Under the pieces are notes generated by a model, which saw only the letters and a program-made list of their open reading frames with translations, did no database searches and was not told where the DNA came from. Positions 51,170-59,201 of a stretch of 64,000 nucleotides of DNA are shown here, piece by piece; within the stretch, counting starts at the first letter, position 1; each line of letters begins with the position of its first letter. The DNA comes from Spirochaeta sp. UBA5339. GTDB taxonomy: Bacteria; Spirochaetota; Spirochaetia; DSM-2461. Position numbers and translations under genes: made by a program. The DNA is taken from contig DHQL01000007.1 of the NCBI GenBank assembly GCA_002408085.1, positions 1-64,000 of the forward strand, written 5' to 3'.

Positions 51170-53146
51170 ATGAAGAATATGCATGTTAAAAAAACCTTTC
51201 TTTTTACAGCAGTGCTTCTCCTCTCCACCACCGGATTATCCGCCCGGGAAGCGGTAGAAACTGTAAGTCACGGTAAAACGATTGATGATATTCTCTGGGT
51301 TCTGGTTTCGGCTGTTCTTGTCTTCCTGATGCAGGCCGGTTTTATGGCCCTGGAAACGGGTCTGTCCCGGGCAAAGAACTCGATCAATGTAGCCATAAAA
51401 AATATCACCGACTTTATCTTTTCTATTGCAGCCTTCTGGTTTGTGGGCTACGGCATTATGTTCGGCAGAACCTTTCACGGTTTTATAGGAATCAATGACT
51501 TTTTCACATCCTTTGATGTTGACAGCTGGAAGGCAACCTTCTTTGTCTTTCAGGCTGTATTTGTGGGAACCGCCGCCACCATAGATTCAGGGGTTATTGC
51601 CGAAAGGGCCAAGTTCAGTACCTATCTGATCATGTCTTTTATCACCTCTGCCATCATCTATCCAATCTTCGGTCACTGGGCCTGGGGCGGACTCTTCTAT
51701 GAGGATCAGGCCGGGTGGCTTCAGAATCTCGGTTTTCTCGATTTTGCGGGCTCCTCGGTGGTTCACTCCATTGGAGGCTGGGTCGGTCTTTCCGGGGCCA
51801 TGGTAATTGGGCCGAGGATAGGGCGCTTTGCAGCCGACGGGACCCCTCAGAAAATACCGGGACACAACATTGTCTTTGCCTATCTGGGGACATTTATTCT
51901 TTTTTTCGGATGGTTCGGATTCAATGCCGGGAGTACCCTGGGAGCGGAATTCTGTGTGGCCAATATAATCCTGAATACAATCATTTCGGCCTCTTTCGGC
52001 GGGATCACCGCCATGTTTCTCAGTATGTTTCTGGGAAAAAGCCGCCTGCCGGAACCCGAGATGATTATGAATGGAATCATCGCCGGCCTTGTGGCCATAA
52101 CCGCCGGATGCGCATATGTCAGCACGCCTTCCGCCATGGTCATCGGCATTGTATCGGGCCTTGTGGTCTACTACGGAACCCTTCTTCTCGAGAAGAAGGG
52201 GATTGATGATGTCGTCTCGGCCATACCTGTTCATGCCTTTTCCGGAGTATGGGGAACCCTGGCAACTGGACTTTTTATCAAAAGGAGTCTTCTTGCAGAG
52301 ATGGGAATGACCAGAGCTGAACTGGTCGTTGTTCAGGGAATCGGAATTTTTGCCTGTTTCTTCTGGGGCTTCGGAGTGTCTCTTCTTATCCTGAAGGTTA
52401 TTAAAAGATTTGTGGCCGTCAGGGTTTCGGCTGACCATGAAAAAATCGGACTTAATATCGCGGAGCACGGAACCAGCTCCAGTATTGTTGAGCTCTCCAA
52501 CTCCATGAGGCAGATTATTGAAAATACCGAGATAGGAGGAACCCGAAAACTTGAGACGGAAATCGGAACGGAAATCGGAGATCTGACTCACTCATTCAAC
52601 GTTATGATAGACAGGCTGAAGGAGAAGGAGGAGATTGCCGACAGGGCCCTTGAGTCCCTCCGGTACATCTCCATCAGGGACGGACTCACAAAGGTGTTCA
52701 ACAAGAAGTACATCTCCGAGTACCTTGATGAGGAACTTAAGAGAAGCTGGCGCTATGAAAGCAGTCTGTCCATCATCCTTTTCGATATTGATTTCTTTAA
52801 GAGCGTCAATGACAGCTATGGTCATCAGATAGGAGACCTTGTTCTTGTAAAAACTTCCGAAATATTCAAAAGCAATCTGCGGGAGATGGATGTGATTGGA
52901 AGGTACGGAGGGGAGGAGTTTTTGATTGTCCTGCCTGAAACGGATATGCAGTCCGCCTTTGAACTGGCCGACAGGCTCAGGGAGAAGATTGGCGAGTTCA
53001 CCTGGGATTTTGATCCTGACAGAAAGATCACCATAAGCGGCGGGGTAGTGGAGAACCTGGGAGAGAGTTCAATCAAGATGATCGGCAGGGCAGATGAACT
53101 CCTCTATGTTGCCAAGGACAAGGGTCGGAACAGGATTGAAAAGTAG
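51170..53146 (+). CDS. Ammonium transporter fused to GGDEF diguanylate cyclase
   Basis: About 658 residues. A signal sequence (about 1-28) is followed by an Amt domain of about 11 helices (about 40-430). The twin-His pore residues are present: GHWAWGG and IPVHAFSGVWG. A HAMP-like/linker segment follows (TEIGTEIGDLTHSFNVMIDRL). The C-terminal diguanylate cyclase domain has the metal/GTP motif 'DIDFFKSVNDSYGHQIGD', an active GGEEF (residues 580-584) and the RxxD inhibitory site (REMD, 571-574). It likely couples external ammonium to c-di-GMP synthesis. The start at 51170 fits a sigma-54 transcript from 51150; a TTG at 51134 lies inside the promoter and is rejected. Confidence 0.9.
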   Translation: MKNMHVKKTFLFTAVLLLSTTGLSAREAVETVSHGKTIDDILWVLVSAVLVFLMQAGFMALETGLSRAKNSINVAIKNITDFIFSIAAFWFVGYGIMFGRTFHGFIGINDFFTSFDVDSWKATFFVFQAVFVGTAATIDSGVIAERAKFSTYLIMSFITSAIIYPIFGHWAWGGLFYEDQAGWLQNLGFLDFAGSSVVHSIGGWVGLSGAMVIGPRIGRFAADGTPQKIPGHNIVFAYLGTFILFFGWFGFNAGSTLGAEFCVANIILNTIISASFGGITAMFLSMFLGKSRLPEPEMIMNGIIAGLVAITAGCAYVSTPSAMVIGIVSGLVVYYGTLLLEKKGIDDVVSAIPVHAFSGVWGTLATGLFIKRSLLAEMGMTRAELVVVQGIGIFACFFWGFGVSLLILKVIKRFVAVRVSADHEKIGLNIAEHGTSSSIVELSNSMRQIIENTEIGGTRKLETEIGTEIGDLTHSFNVMIDRLKEKEEIADRALESLRYISIRDGLTKVFNKKYISEYLDEELKRSWRYESSLSIILFDIDFFKSVNDSYGHQIGDLVLVKTSEIFKSNLREMDVIGRYGGEEFLIVLPETDMQSAFELADRLREKIGEFTWDFDPDRKITISGGVVENLGESSIKMIGRADELLYVAKDKGRNRIEK

Positions 53147-53228
53147 TCAACTCCGGGAAGGTTATTTACTATTGAAATAGTAGTGATTGTCGGGTAATGT
53201 GATCGGACACCCCTCTGGAGGTTTATCT

Positions 53229-54215
53229 GTGACATATATTGAAAGCAGCAGTACTGATCCTTTTTTTAATCTGGCCCTTGAGGAGTATGTCTTCAACTCT
53301 CTTCCCAGAGACAAAGAGTATTTTATGCTCTGGCAGAATGAAAACTCCATAATTATCGGCAAGCATCAGAACACCATCGAAGAGATCAACATCCCCTATG
53401 TAAAAGAAAACAGTATCAGGGTCGCCCGCCGTCTGTCAGGGGGCGGTACAGTATACCACGACCTGGGTAATCTGAACTTTACCTTTATCACCGACTCTCC
53501 AGAGAACAGGGAGATAGACCTGGCGTCCTTCTGTGTCCCCGTTGTTGAGGCTCTGGGCTCATTGGGAGTTGAAGCGGAGATCAGCGGCAGAAATGATATT
53601 CTGATCAAGGGTAAGAAATTTTCAGGCAACGCCCAGTACATCCGCTTCGGCCGGGTCATGCATCACGGCACACTGATGTTCGATTCCAACATCGAGGTTC
53701 TTGTAGAGGCCCTGAACGTTTCACAGGACAAGATCAGTTCCAAGGGAATCAAATCGGTGAGAAGCCGGGTTACCAATATTTCAGAACATCTGGATGGTTC
53801 CATGTCCACCCTGGAATTCCGGAACATTCTCAGGGAGTTTATGGAGAAACGGAACGGAATGAAGCCATACACTCTGACAGAAGAGGACCTTGCAGCGGTT
53901 AATAAGCTCCGGAAACAGTATGAGAGCTGGGAGTGGAACTACGGCCGTTCTCCCGCCTTCTCTCTGAGGAAGGAGAGGCGTGTGGAGGGCTGCGGAAAGA
54001 TACAGATCTTTCTGGATGTAAAGAAGGGAGTCATCACCGGTTTTACCACCCGTGGAGACTACTTCGGAGCAGAAGACAGCACTCCTCTGGAGGAGGCCCT
54101 CAGGGGCTGCGCCCTGAATGAGGATTCCCTGCACAGTGCCCTGAAGGATCTGGATGTGGGCTTCTTCTACAAGAACCTTGACCGTGAGCAGCTGATCAGT
54201 ATCATCCTGCAGTAG
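53229..54215 (+). CDS. lplA: Lipoate-protein ligase A
   Basis: Attaches lipoate to E2 subunits and GcvH. About 328 residues. Motifs are 'DPFFNLALEEY', 'WQNENSIIIGKHQN', the lipoyl-AMP site 'RRLSGGGTVYHDLGNLNF' and 'NDILIKGKKFSGNAQ' with the catalytic Lys. The start is GTG 53229, preceded by GGAGGT at 6 nt; a TTG at 53187 gives unrelated extra residues. No partner genes adjoin. Confidence 0.92.
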   Translation: MTYIESSSTDPFFNLALEEYVFNSLPRDKEYFMLWQNENSIIIGKHQNTIEEINIPYVKENSIRVARRLSGGGTVYHDLGNLNFTFITDSPENREIDLASFCVPVVEALGSLGVEAEISGRNDILIKGKKFSGNAQYIRFGRVMHHGTLMFDSNIEVLVEALNVSQDKISSKGIKSVRSRVTNISEHLDGSMSTLEFRNILREFMEKRNGMKPYTLTEEDLAAVNKLRKQYESWEWNYGRSPAFSLRKERRVEGCGKIQIFLDVKKGVITGFTTRGDYFGAEDSTPLEEALRGCALNEDSLHSALKDLDVGFFYKNLDREQLISIILQ

Positions 54216-54224
54216 GGGGAAGCT

Positions 54225-54242
54225 TGACCCTTCGGCGGGTCA
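54225..54242 (+). terminator. Hairpin after lplA
   Basis: TGACCC and GGGTCA form a 6-bp stem with loop TTCGGC, 10 nt after the lplA stop. It lacks a U-tract. It is nested within GGGAAGCT (54217-54224) and AGCTTCCC (54276-54283), whose pairing would cover part of the GGAG before the chelatase start. Confidence 0.5.
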
Positions 54243-54284
54243 TCCCATAGAATCAATCTACTGTTCCTGAGACGGAGCTTCCCG

Positions 54285-55505
54285 ATGGAAGCCGGACAGG
54301 GAGCAATACCCGAAGGAAGAGGCAGCAAGAGTATGACAAAATATCCCTTTAGTGCAATTGTCGGACAGGAAGCCATGAAGACGGCTCTGATTCTCCACGC
54401 CGTTGACCCCTCAATAGGAGGTGTTCTTATCCGCGGTCATAAGGGGACGGCCAAGAGTACCGCTGTGCGGGCCCTGCAGGACCTGCTTCCTCCTCTTAAG
54501 GCCGTTGAAGGCTGTCCCTATCACTGTGATCCCGAGGCTGGAAACTTTATTCATAAAGAGTGCCGACTGAAAGCCGAAGCAGGGATACCCGAATCATTCG
54601 AAATGCCCGTACCTCTTGTTGAGCTTCCTCTGGGAGCTACCGAAGACCGTCTTGTGGGCGCTCTTCAGCTTGAGAAAGCAATTCACTCGGGTGAAAGAGT
54701 CTTTGAACCTGGTCTACTGGCCGCTGCCAACAGGGGTATCCTCTATGTGGACGAGGTCAATCTTCTGGATGATCAGCTGGTTGACCTTCTTCTTGATACC
54801 GCCGCCTCCGGTGTAAATCGCGTGGAGCGGGAGGGCCTTTCGGAAATTCATCCTTCAAAATTCATACTCATCGGGACGATGAACCCCGAGGAGGGAGAAC
54901 TCCGTCCTCAGTTCCTGGACCGTTTCGGTCTCTGCATCAGCGTAACCGGAGAGGATGATGTAAAGAAGCGGAGTGAGCTGATTCGCCGCCGTCTGGATTT
55001 CGAAAGGGATCCCGACTCTTTCTCCGGAAGATGGGAGGAGCTGCAGCAGGCCCTGAGAGAGCAGATTGCCAAAGCTAAAGAGAATCTGAAAAAAGTGAGT
55101 GTTCCCGATGACATCCTTGATGACGCGTCGACCCTCGCCGTCAAGGTTGGAGCCCAGGGGCACCGGGCCGAGATCACCATTATCAAGGTGGCTGTTGCCC
55201 TGGCTGCCTTTCAGGAACGGGACTCCATCAACCACGCCGATGTGGTACAGGCCGCGACCATGGCGCTTCCCCACCGGCTTGACCGCTATATTGAGCAGGG
55301 AGGGACAGAGCTTCCCGAGGAGCTTATGGAAGCTCTCACCGAAGTGTTTGGAGAGTATCCCTTTCTTCAGAGTGACGAAGAGCCTGAAGATGATGACAAG
55401 TTCCACTCCTATGAGGCAGATGATGATATCTTTCCCGGTTCATTCGCCGGAGGAATGACAATCTTCTCCTTCCTAAAAAAAAAGCATCCAAAGTTATCCT
55501 TCTAG
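54285..55505 (+). CDS. Mg/Co-chelatase AAA+ subunit (ChlI-type), zero-frame product
   Basis: AAA+ ATPase of 406 residues. Walker A is RGHKGTAKST, Walker B ILYVDEVNLLDD, then 'GTMNPEEGELRPQFLDRFGL' (sensor and Arg region) as in ChlI/BchI. The C-terminus becomes acidic (EEPEDDDKFHSYEADDDIF). The stop TAG (55503-55505) lies 18 nt after a slippery A AAA AAG. Domain arrangement, the continuing open -1 frame and the vWA part downstream show that this is probably the short product of a ChlD-like gene (full length about 663 residues). GGAG is 9 nt before ATG 54285; ATG 54333 is an alternative start. No ChlH/CobN large subunit is in the window, so the metal is uncertain. Confidence 0.88.
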   Translation: MEAGQGAIPEGRGSKSMTKYPFSAIVGQEAMKTALILHAVDPSIGGVLIRGHKGTAKSTAVRALQDLLPPLKAVEGCPYHCDPEAGNFIHKECRLKAEAGIPESFEMPVPLVELPLGATEDRLVGALQLEKAIHSGERVFEPGLLAAANRGILYVDEVNLLDDQLVDLLLDTAASGVNRVEREGLSEIHPSKFILIGTMNPEEGELRPQFLDRFGLCISVTGEDDVKKRSELIRRRLDFERDPDSFSGRWEELQQALREQIAKAKENLKKVSVPDDILDDASTLAVKVGAQGHRAEITIIKVAVALAAFQERDSINHADVVQAATMALPHRLDRYIEQGGTELPEELMEALTEVFGEYPFLQSDEEPEDDDKFHSYEADDDIFPGSFAGGMTIFSFLKKKHPKLSF

Positions 55506-55510
55506 GAAAC
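55449..55510 (+). promoter_or_regulatory. Candidate programmed -1 frameshift signal
   Basis: Zero-frame codons CTA AAA AAA AAG contain the slippery heptamer A AAA AAG (55478-55484) in a nine-A run. After an 8-nt spacer comes a stem-loop, GTT-(a)-TCCT/AGGA-AAC (55493-55510, 7 bp, loop TCT), which holds the zero-frame stop TAG (55503-55505). A Shine-Dalgarno-like GGAGGA lies 23 nt before the heptamer (55449-55454), which is further than in dnaX. Slipping by -1 continues with GCA TCC AAA GTT ATC into the vWA frame. Confidence 0.8.
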
Positions 55511-56275
55511 GAGACTCCCCTTAAAATTTCTCTGGACGAACACTCCATTCTGCCGGCTAAGAAGCAGGTCCGTCCCTCCCGTAGAGGCCGTCATGTGGCC
55601 TCTGTCAGATTGAGGGCCGGGGGACAGATCAGTGAGCTTGATCCTCTGGCGACCTGTCTTGCCGCGTCAATGCGCAAGGGGCCGGGAGAACCTGCCCTCT
55701 CGGGCAGGGGCATCACCCCGGAGGATCTGCGTTGCCGTCTCCGGGTGCAGCCGGTAAAAAAGACTATTCTCTTTCTCCTGGATGCATCGGATTCCATGCT
55801 TGTTGAGGAGCAGATGAAGCTGGCCAAGGGAGCGGTCCTGGGACTGCTGACCCAGGCCTACCAGAAGCGCTACCGGGTGGGAGTCATCGCCTTTCATGAG
55901 TACAAGTCCAGGGTGGTTTTGCCTCCCACAACCAGCATTGCCAGAGCAAAGCATGAGCTTCAGGCCATCGCCACAGGGGGGGGGACACCTCTGGCTCACG
56001 GATTTCATACTGTGCTTCAGACCGTCCACAGCGAGCGTGTTCGCCATCCAAATGATCTGCAGCAGATGATTCTGGTAACCGACGGAAGGCCGTCCATTGC
56101 CTTTACAAAGGGTGCCAATATCAGAAATGAGGCTCTGGGCTTTGCCAGGAAACTTCCTTTAAGAAATATTCCATCCATTGTCCTGGCAACCGCCGAACCG
56201 GGAGAACTCTTAAAGGAGATCGCCCAGGCCCTGAAGGCGCCCCTGCGAAGGCTGCGGGACGAGGTTCACGGCTGA
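55484..56275 (+). CDS. Chelatase vWA domain (ChlD/CobT-type), -1 frame continuation
   Basis: The -1 frame is open from the slip site with no stop, starting ASKVILLGNETPLKI, then 'PSRRGRHVASVRLRAGG', and a von Willebrand A domain (MIDAS: DASDS, GGGTPLAHG, TDGRPS). It ends at 56275. Fused after the AAA+ part it gives a ChlD-like protein. A GTG at 55595 (AGAGG upstream) could start a separate 226-residue vWA protein, but the 37 codons before it stay open and read like the Arg-rich linker seen before the vWA in ChlD. I therefore prefer frameshift fusion. Confidence 0.8.
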   Translation, partial: ASKVILLGNETPLKISLDEHSILPAKKQVRPSRRGRHVASVRLRAGGQISELDPLATCLAASMRKGPGEPALSGRGITPEDLRCRLRVQPVKKTILFLLDASDSMLVEEQMKLAKGAVLGLLTQAYQKRYRVGVIAFHEYKSRVVLPPTTSIARAKHELQAIATGGGTPLAHGFHTVLQTVHSERVRHPNDLQQMILVTDGRPSIAFTKGANIRNEALGFARKLPLRNIPSIVLATAEPGELLKEIAQALKAPLRRLRDEVHG

Positions 56276-56292
56276 TTTCATTACAATCCGAG

Positions 56293-57063
56293 TCAGCCCT
56301 GATACCCCAGGGCCGCCGAACTCTCCTGTGCCGCATCCAGAACAAGAGGCCCCAGGTCTTCCTCCAGCTCCTTCTGTGAATAGTGGAGGGTCAGAACCGA
56401 CAGACCGATGGTTCCAGCCAGCTCCCCCTTATAGTCAAAGACCGGAGCGGCCAGACAGATGAGACCATCGTTGTACTCCTCCAGATCCATGGCGTATCCC
56501 CGTTTTCTGATCTCAATAAGGTCGGCCTTAAGAGACTCGGGATCTCTATGGGTGTGGGAGGTCTGGGCAGGCAATCCGTTCTCTGTAATGACTCTGTCCA
56601 CAAACTCCTCTCCACTGAATGCCAGAAGCACCTTTCCCGGTGCGGCGCAGTGCATAAAGAACCGGCCTCCCGCACTGGCTGTGATCCTTACGGTACGCAC
56701 AGAATCAAGGTGCTCCAGAAAGATAGTTTTTGTGTCGTCAACTTTGCCCAGGTAGCAGCTCTCTCCGGTCTTTTTCCAGAGGGTCTGCAGTGGGTTTCTT
56801 GAGGCCCTGACCAGGTCCATCCGCTCCACAGTTTTGGCCAGATGGTGGTAGGGGACAAGGCTCATTGTATACTTACAGTTCTCCTCCTGAACAATCCAAC
56901 CCTCCTTCTGCAGGGTATGGAGGAGCCGGAAGGTCATGTTCTTGTTCAGTCCCAGTTCCTGGGAGATCTCACTGACACCTTTGGGGTCCAGAGATTTACA
57001 GAGGTATTCGATAATTCTTACCGCCCCGGTTACCGCCGGGGCGCTGTAGCTTGTCTTTGCCAC
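56293..57063 (-). CDS. IclR-family transcriptional regulator
   Basis: Regulator of about 256 residues: an N-terminal winged helix (VSEISQELGLNKNMTFRLLHTLQKEGWI) and a C-terminal effector domain ('SVRTVRITASAGGRFFMHCAAPGKVLLAF', 'AAPVFDYKGELAGTIGLS'). I use GTG 57063; ATG 57105 would overlap the upstream dehydrogenase gene by 32 nt. It is in the same transcript as that gene and probably controls it. The palindrome at 58261-58276 is a candidate binding site. Confidence 0.87.
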   Translation of the reverse strand: MAKTSYSAPAVTGAVRIIEYLCKSLDPKGVSEISQELGLNKNMTFRLLHTLQKEGWIVQEENCKYTMSLVPYHHLAKTVERMDLVRASRNPLQTLWKKTGESCYLGKVDDTKTIFLEHLDSVRTVRITASAGGRFFMHCAAPGKVLLAFSGEEFVDRVITENGLPAQTSHTHRDPESLKADLIEIRKRGYAMDLEEYNDGLICLAAPVFDYKGELAGTIGLSVLTLHYSQKELEEDLGPLVLDAAQESSAALGYQG

Positions 57064-57073
57064 GGTATCAGGG

Positions 57074-58237
57074 TTACACGGCCAGGCGGAAGATGGCTTC
57101 AACATCCTTCGCCTTCAGCTTCGTCTTTGCTCCGCCTACGGCTCCGTCTGGGAGACATCGTTCTGCCATTAGAGGAATTTTGGATTCATCGAAGAAGTCG
57201 AAGTCCGACAGAGATGTTTTCAGTCCCAGGAAGCGGTACCACTCCTTCAGGGTCTCGATCATCTTCAGGATGCTCTTCTCCTCATCGGCCTCCTCAATAC
57301 CGAAGACGTTTTTGGCAAACCGGGCAAACCGGGGGATGTCGTTTTTATAGACGTACTTCATCCAGGCGGGGAAGATGATGGCAAGACCCTCACCGTGGGT
57401 CATATCCCAGAGAGCAGACAGCTCATGTTCAATATTATGAGACATCCAGTCCTCGCTCCGTCCCAGGCCGAGGATACCGTTGTGGGCCAGAAGTCCGGCC
57501 AGCATGATTTCGGCCCGGTAGTCGTAGTTGTCGGGATCAGCCATCAGCTTGCGGGAGTTGTCCTGAATACCCCGCATGGCGCCCTCGGCAAGGTTATCGA
57601 TAAAATCCACTTCCTCTGTGGCCGTAAAGTAGCGCTCCATTATATGGGCGAACATATCCGAGATACCGGCGGCGGTCTGAAAGGAGGGGAGGGTCAGGGT
57701 CAGCTCGGGGTTTAGTATGGAGAAGACGGGGCGGATCACATCGCCGTGGGCCGCAAGCTTCCGCTCAGTTTCTTCATTTGATACAACAGTATCCGGGCTC
57801 CCTTCGCTTCCTGCTGCAGGAAGGGTCAGAATGGTTGCCATGGGCAGAGCCTCTGTTACAGGGATGTTGTCGGTGTAGAACTCCCAGACATCCCTGTCCG
57901 CCAGGGTGCCGAAGGCGATGGCCTTGGCACTGTCTATAACAGATCCGCCTCCAACGGCCAGAACAAGTTCCACTCCCTCCTTTCGGCAGATCTCAATTCC
58001 CTTTCGAACCAGTGAGAGCCTGGGGTTGGGCTGAGCTCCGGGCAGCTCAAATACCGTAAGCCCGGCGGCTTTCAGGGACTTCATAACCCTGTCGTAGAGG
58101 CCTGTTTTTTTAATGCTTCCTCCGCCGTAGTGGAGAAGGACTTTTTTACCGAACCGTGCGGATTCTGCACCAGCCTGGGCTTCGGTTCCCTTACCGAAGA
58201 TAATCTTTGTATGGGCTTGAAAACTGAAATTTTCCAT
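57074..58237 (-). CDS. Iron-type alcohol dehydrogenase, YqhD/BdhA family
   Basis: NAD(P)H-dependent alcohol dehydrogenase of 387 residues. Nucleotide-binding 'AVGGGSVIDSAKAIA'; metal ligands in 'SDMFAHIMERYF' and 'HNIEHELSALWDMTHGEGLAIIFPAWM'. Family members reduce aldehydes such as butyraldehyde or methylglyoxal to alcohols. It is transcribed leftward, with the iclR gene following. Confidence 0.9.
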   Translation of the reverse strand: MENFSFQAHTKIIFGKGTEAQAGAESARFGKKVLLHYGGGSIKKTGLYDRVMKSLKAAGLTVFELPGAQPNPRLSLVRKGIEICRKEGVELVLAVGGGSVIDSAKAIAFGTLADRDVWEFYTDNIPVTEALPMATILTLPAAGSEGSPDTVVSNEETERKLAAHGDVIRPVFSILNPELTLTLPSFQTAAGISDMFAHIMERYFTATEEVDFIDNLAEGAMRGIQDNSRKLMADPDNYDYRAEIMLAGLLAHNGILGLGRSEDWMSHNIEHELSALWDMTHGEGLAIIFPAWMKYVYKNDIPRFARFAKNVFGIEEADEEKSILKMIETLKEWYRFLGLKTSLSDFDFFDESKIPLMAERCLPDGAVGGAKTKLKAKDVEAIFRLAV

Positions 58238-58260
58238 TGTGACTCCTTTGATCGATTGCT

Positions 58261-58276
58261 GTTATATAAATATAAC
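58261..58276. promoter_or_regulatory. Palindrome before the dehydrogenase gene
   Basis: GTTATAT-AA-ATATAAC is a perfect 7-bp inverted repeat, 24 nt before ATG 58237; a third GTTATAT follows at 58280-58286. It is a candidate operator for the IclR-type regulator encoded in the same operon. Confidence 0.45.
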
Positions 58277-58467
58277 GATGTTATATGAATCATTCAAATT
58301 TATTTTCATACAAATTTGATCATTGGGATATGCTAAGTCCGGGGCAGGATCAGTTGGAATTGGATAGGCTGAAGGATTTAATAAGAAAATAATATTAATT
58401 CAGATTAAGATTCGAAATTCCGGGTTACAATAAACAAAGGTATTTATATAGAATATTGGAGGAACCC

Positions 58468-58980
58468 ATGGGAATCAAAGGAAAAGAGATTATCAATCTG
58501 GATGTTGATAAACTGATTGAAATTCTGAACAAGGCTCTGGCGGAGGAGTGGCTTGCCTACTATCAGTACTGGATCGGCGCCCGGATGATGGAAGGACCCA
58601 TGAGAAGTGAAATCGAACCGGAACTTCTTCTTCATGCCACCCAGGAGCTGGGCCATGCGGAGCTGGTGGTTAACCGGATCATTCAGCTGGGAGGCACTCC
58701 CATTCTGACACCCGCAGACTGGATGAAGATGTCGGGCTGCGATTATGAGATTCCCGATGATCCCTATGTGGAGGTAATTCTTAAGCAGAACCTCGACGGT
58801 GAGCGCTGCGCCATCAAACGCTACTCCGAACTTGCGGACTTTACTAACGGAAAGGATCATGTCACTCATCAGATGGCCACACAGATCCTCAACGAGGAAC
58901 TGGAGCATGAGCAGGACATTGAAGACTGGATCACCGATATCGAGACTATGAAAGAGAACTTCAAGAAGCTCAGGATGTAG
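58468..58980 (+). CDS. Ferritin-like protein with cysteine pair (DPSL/thioferritin-like)
   Basis: Four-helix-bundle protein of about 170 residues. Ferroxidase-type residues appear as EEWLAYYQYW, 'HATQELGHAELV', 'LDGERCAIKRY' and 'EELEHEQDIEDW' (E, ExxH, E, ExxH). A Cys pair (MSGC and GERC, about 25 residues apart) recalls the thioferritin/Dps-like subgroup, in which two Cys lie near the iron centre. Such proteins store iron and remove peroxide. The start is ATG 58468 with GGAGGA upstream; a TTG at 58456 overlaps this Shine-Dalgarno. Subgroup assignment is from memory. Confidence 0.75.
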   Translation: MGIKGKEIINLDVDKLIEILNKALAEEWLAYYQYWIGARMMEGPMRSEIEPELLLHATQELGHAELVVNRIIQLGGTPILTPADWMKMSGCDYEIPDDPYVEVILKQNLDGERCAIKRYSELADFTNGKDHVTHQMATQILNEELEHEQDIEDWITDIETMKENFKKLRM

Positions 58981-59018
58981 TTCCTGCCGAGAGGGTGGAA
59001 CTCTATGCAGTGAAAAAT

Positions 59019-59043
59019 CAGGGCAGTATTTCTGCCCTGTTTT
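59019..59043 (+). terminator. Rho-independent terminator of the ferritin-like gene
   Basis: CAGGGCAG and CTGCCCTG form a perfect 8-bp stem with loop TATTT followed by TTTT, 38 nt after the stop. Confidence 0.88.
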
Positions 59044-59158
59044 CAAGCATCTGGAGGATCGGAGTCTGGTCAGGTGGGAAGGCGATCTCAGGATGGTTTT
59101 ATGATCATACCCGAAAGATATTCAGGTAATTATTGAATCCCGACTCACTATATATATA

Positions 59159-59175
59159 ATTATGTATTACATAAT
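59159..59175. promoter_or_regulatory. Palindrome before the first double-VOC gene
   Basis: ATTATGTA-T-TACATAAT is a perfect 8-bp inverted repeat 26 nt before ATG 59202. Likely overlaps the promoter; candidate repressor site. Confidence 0.5.
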
Positions 59176-59201
59176 CACTGTAATAAGTGCGGGAGACCTG
59201 A

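Noticed and set aside
51587..52591. A 334-codon minus-strand ORF within the Amt-GGDEF gene
   Set aside because: Antisense shadow of conserved Amt helices.
55595..56275. Stand-alone vWA protein starting at GTG 55595
   Set aside because: Possible, but the frame is open for 37 more codons back to the slip site and encodes a ChlD-like Arg-rich linker, so I favour the frameshift fusion.
58352..58370. Sigma-54 promoter before the ferritin-like gene (TGGAATTGGATAGGCT)
   Set aside because: Spacing of GG and GC is right, but both elements match the rest of the consensus poorly.
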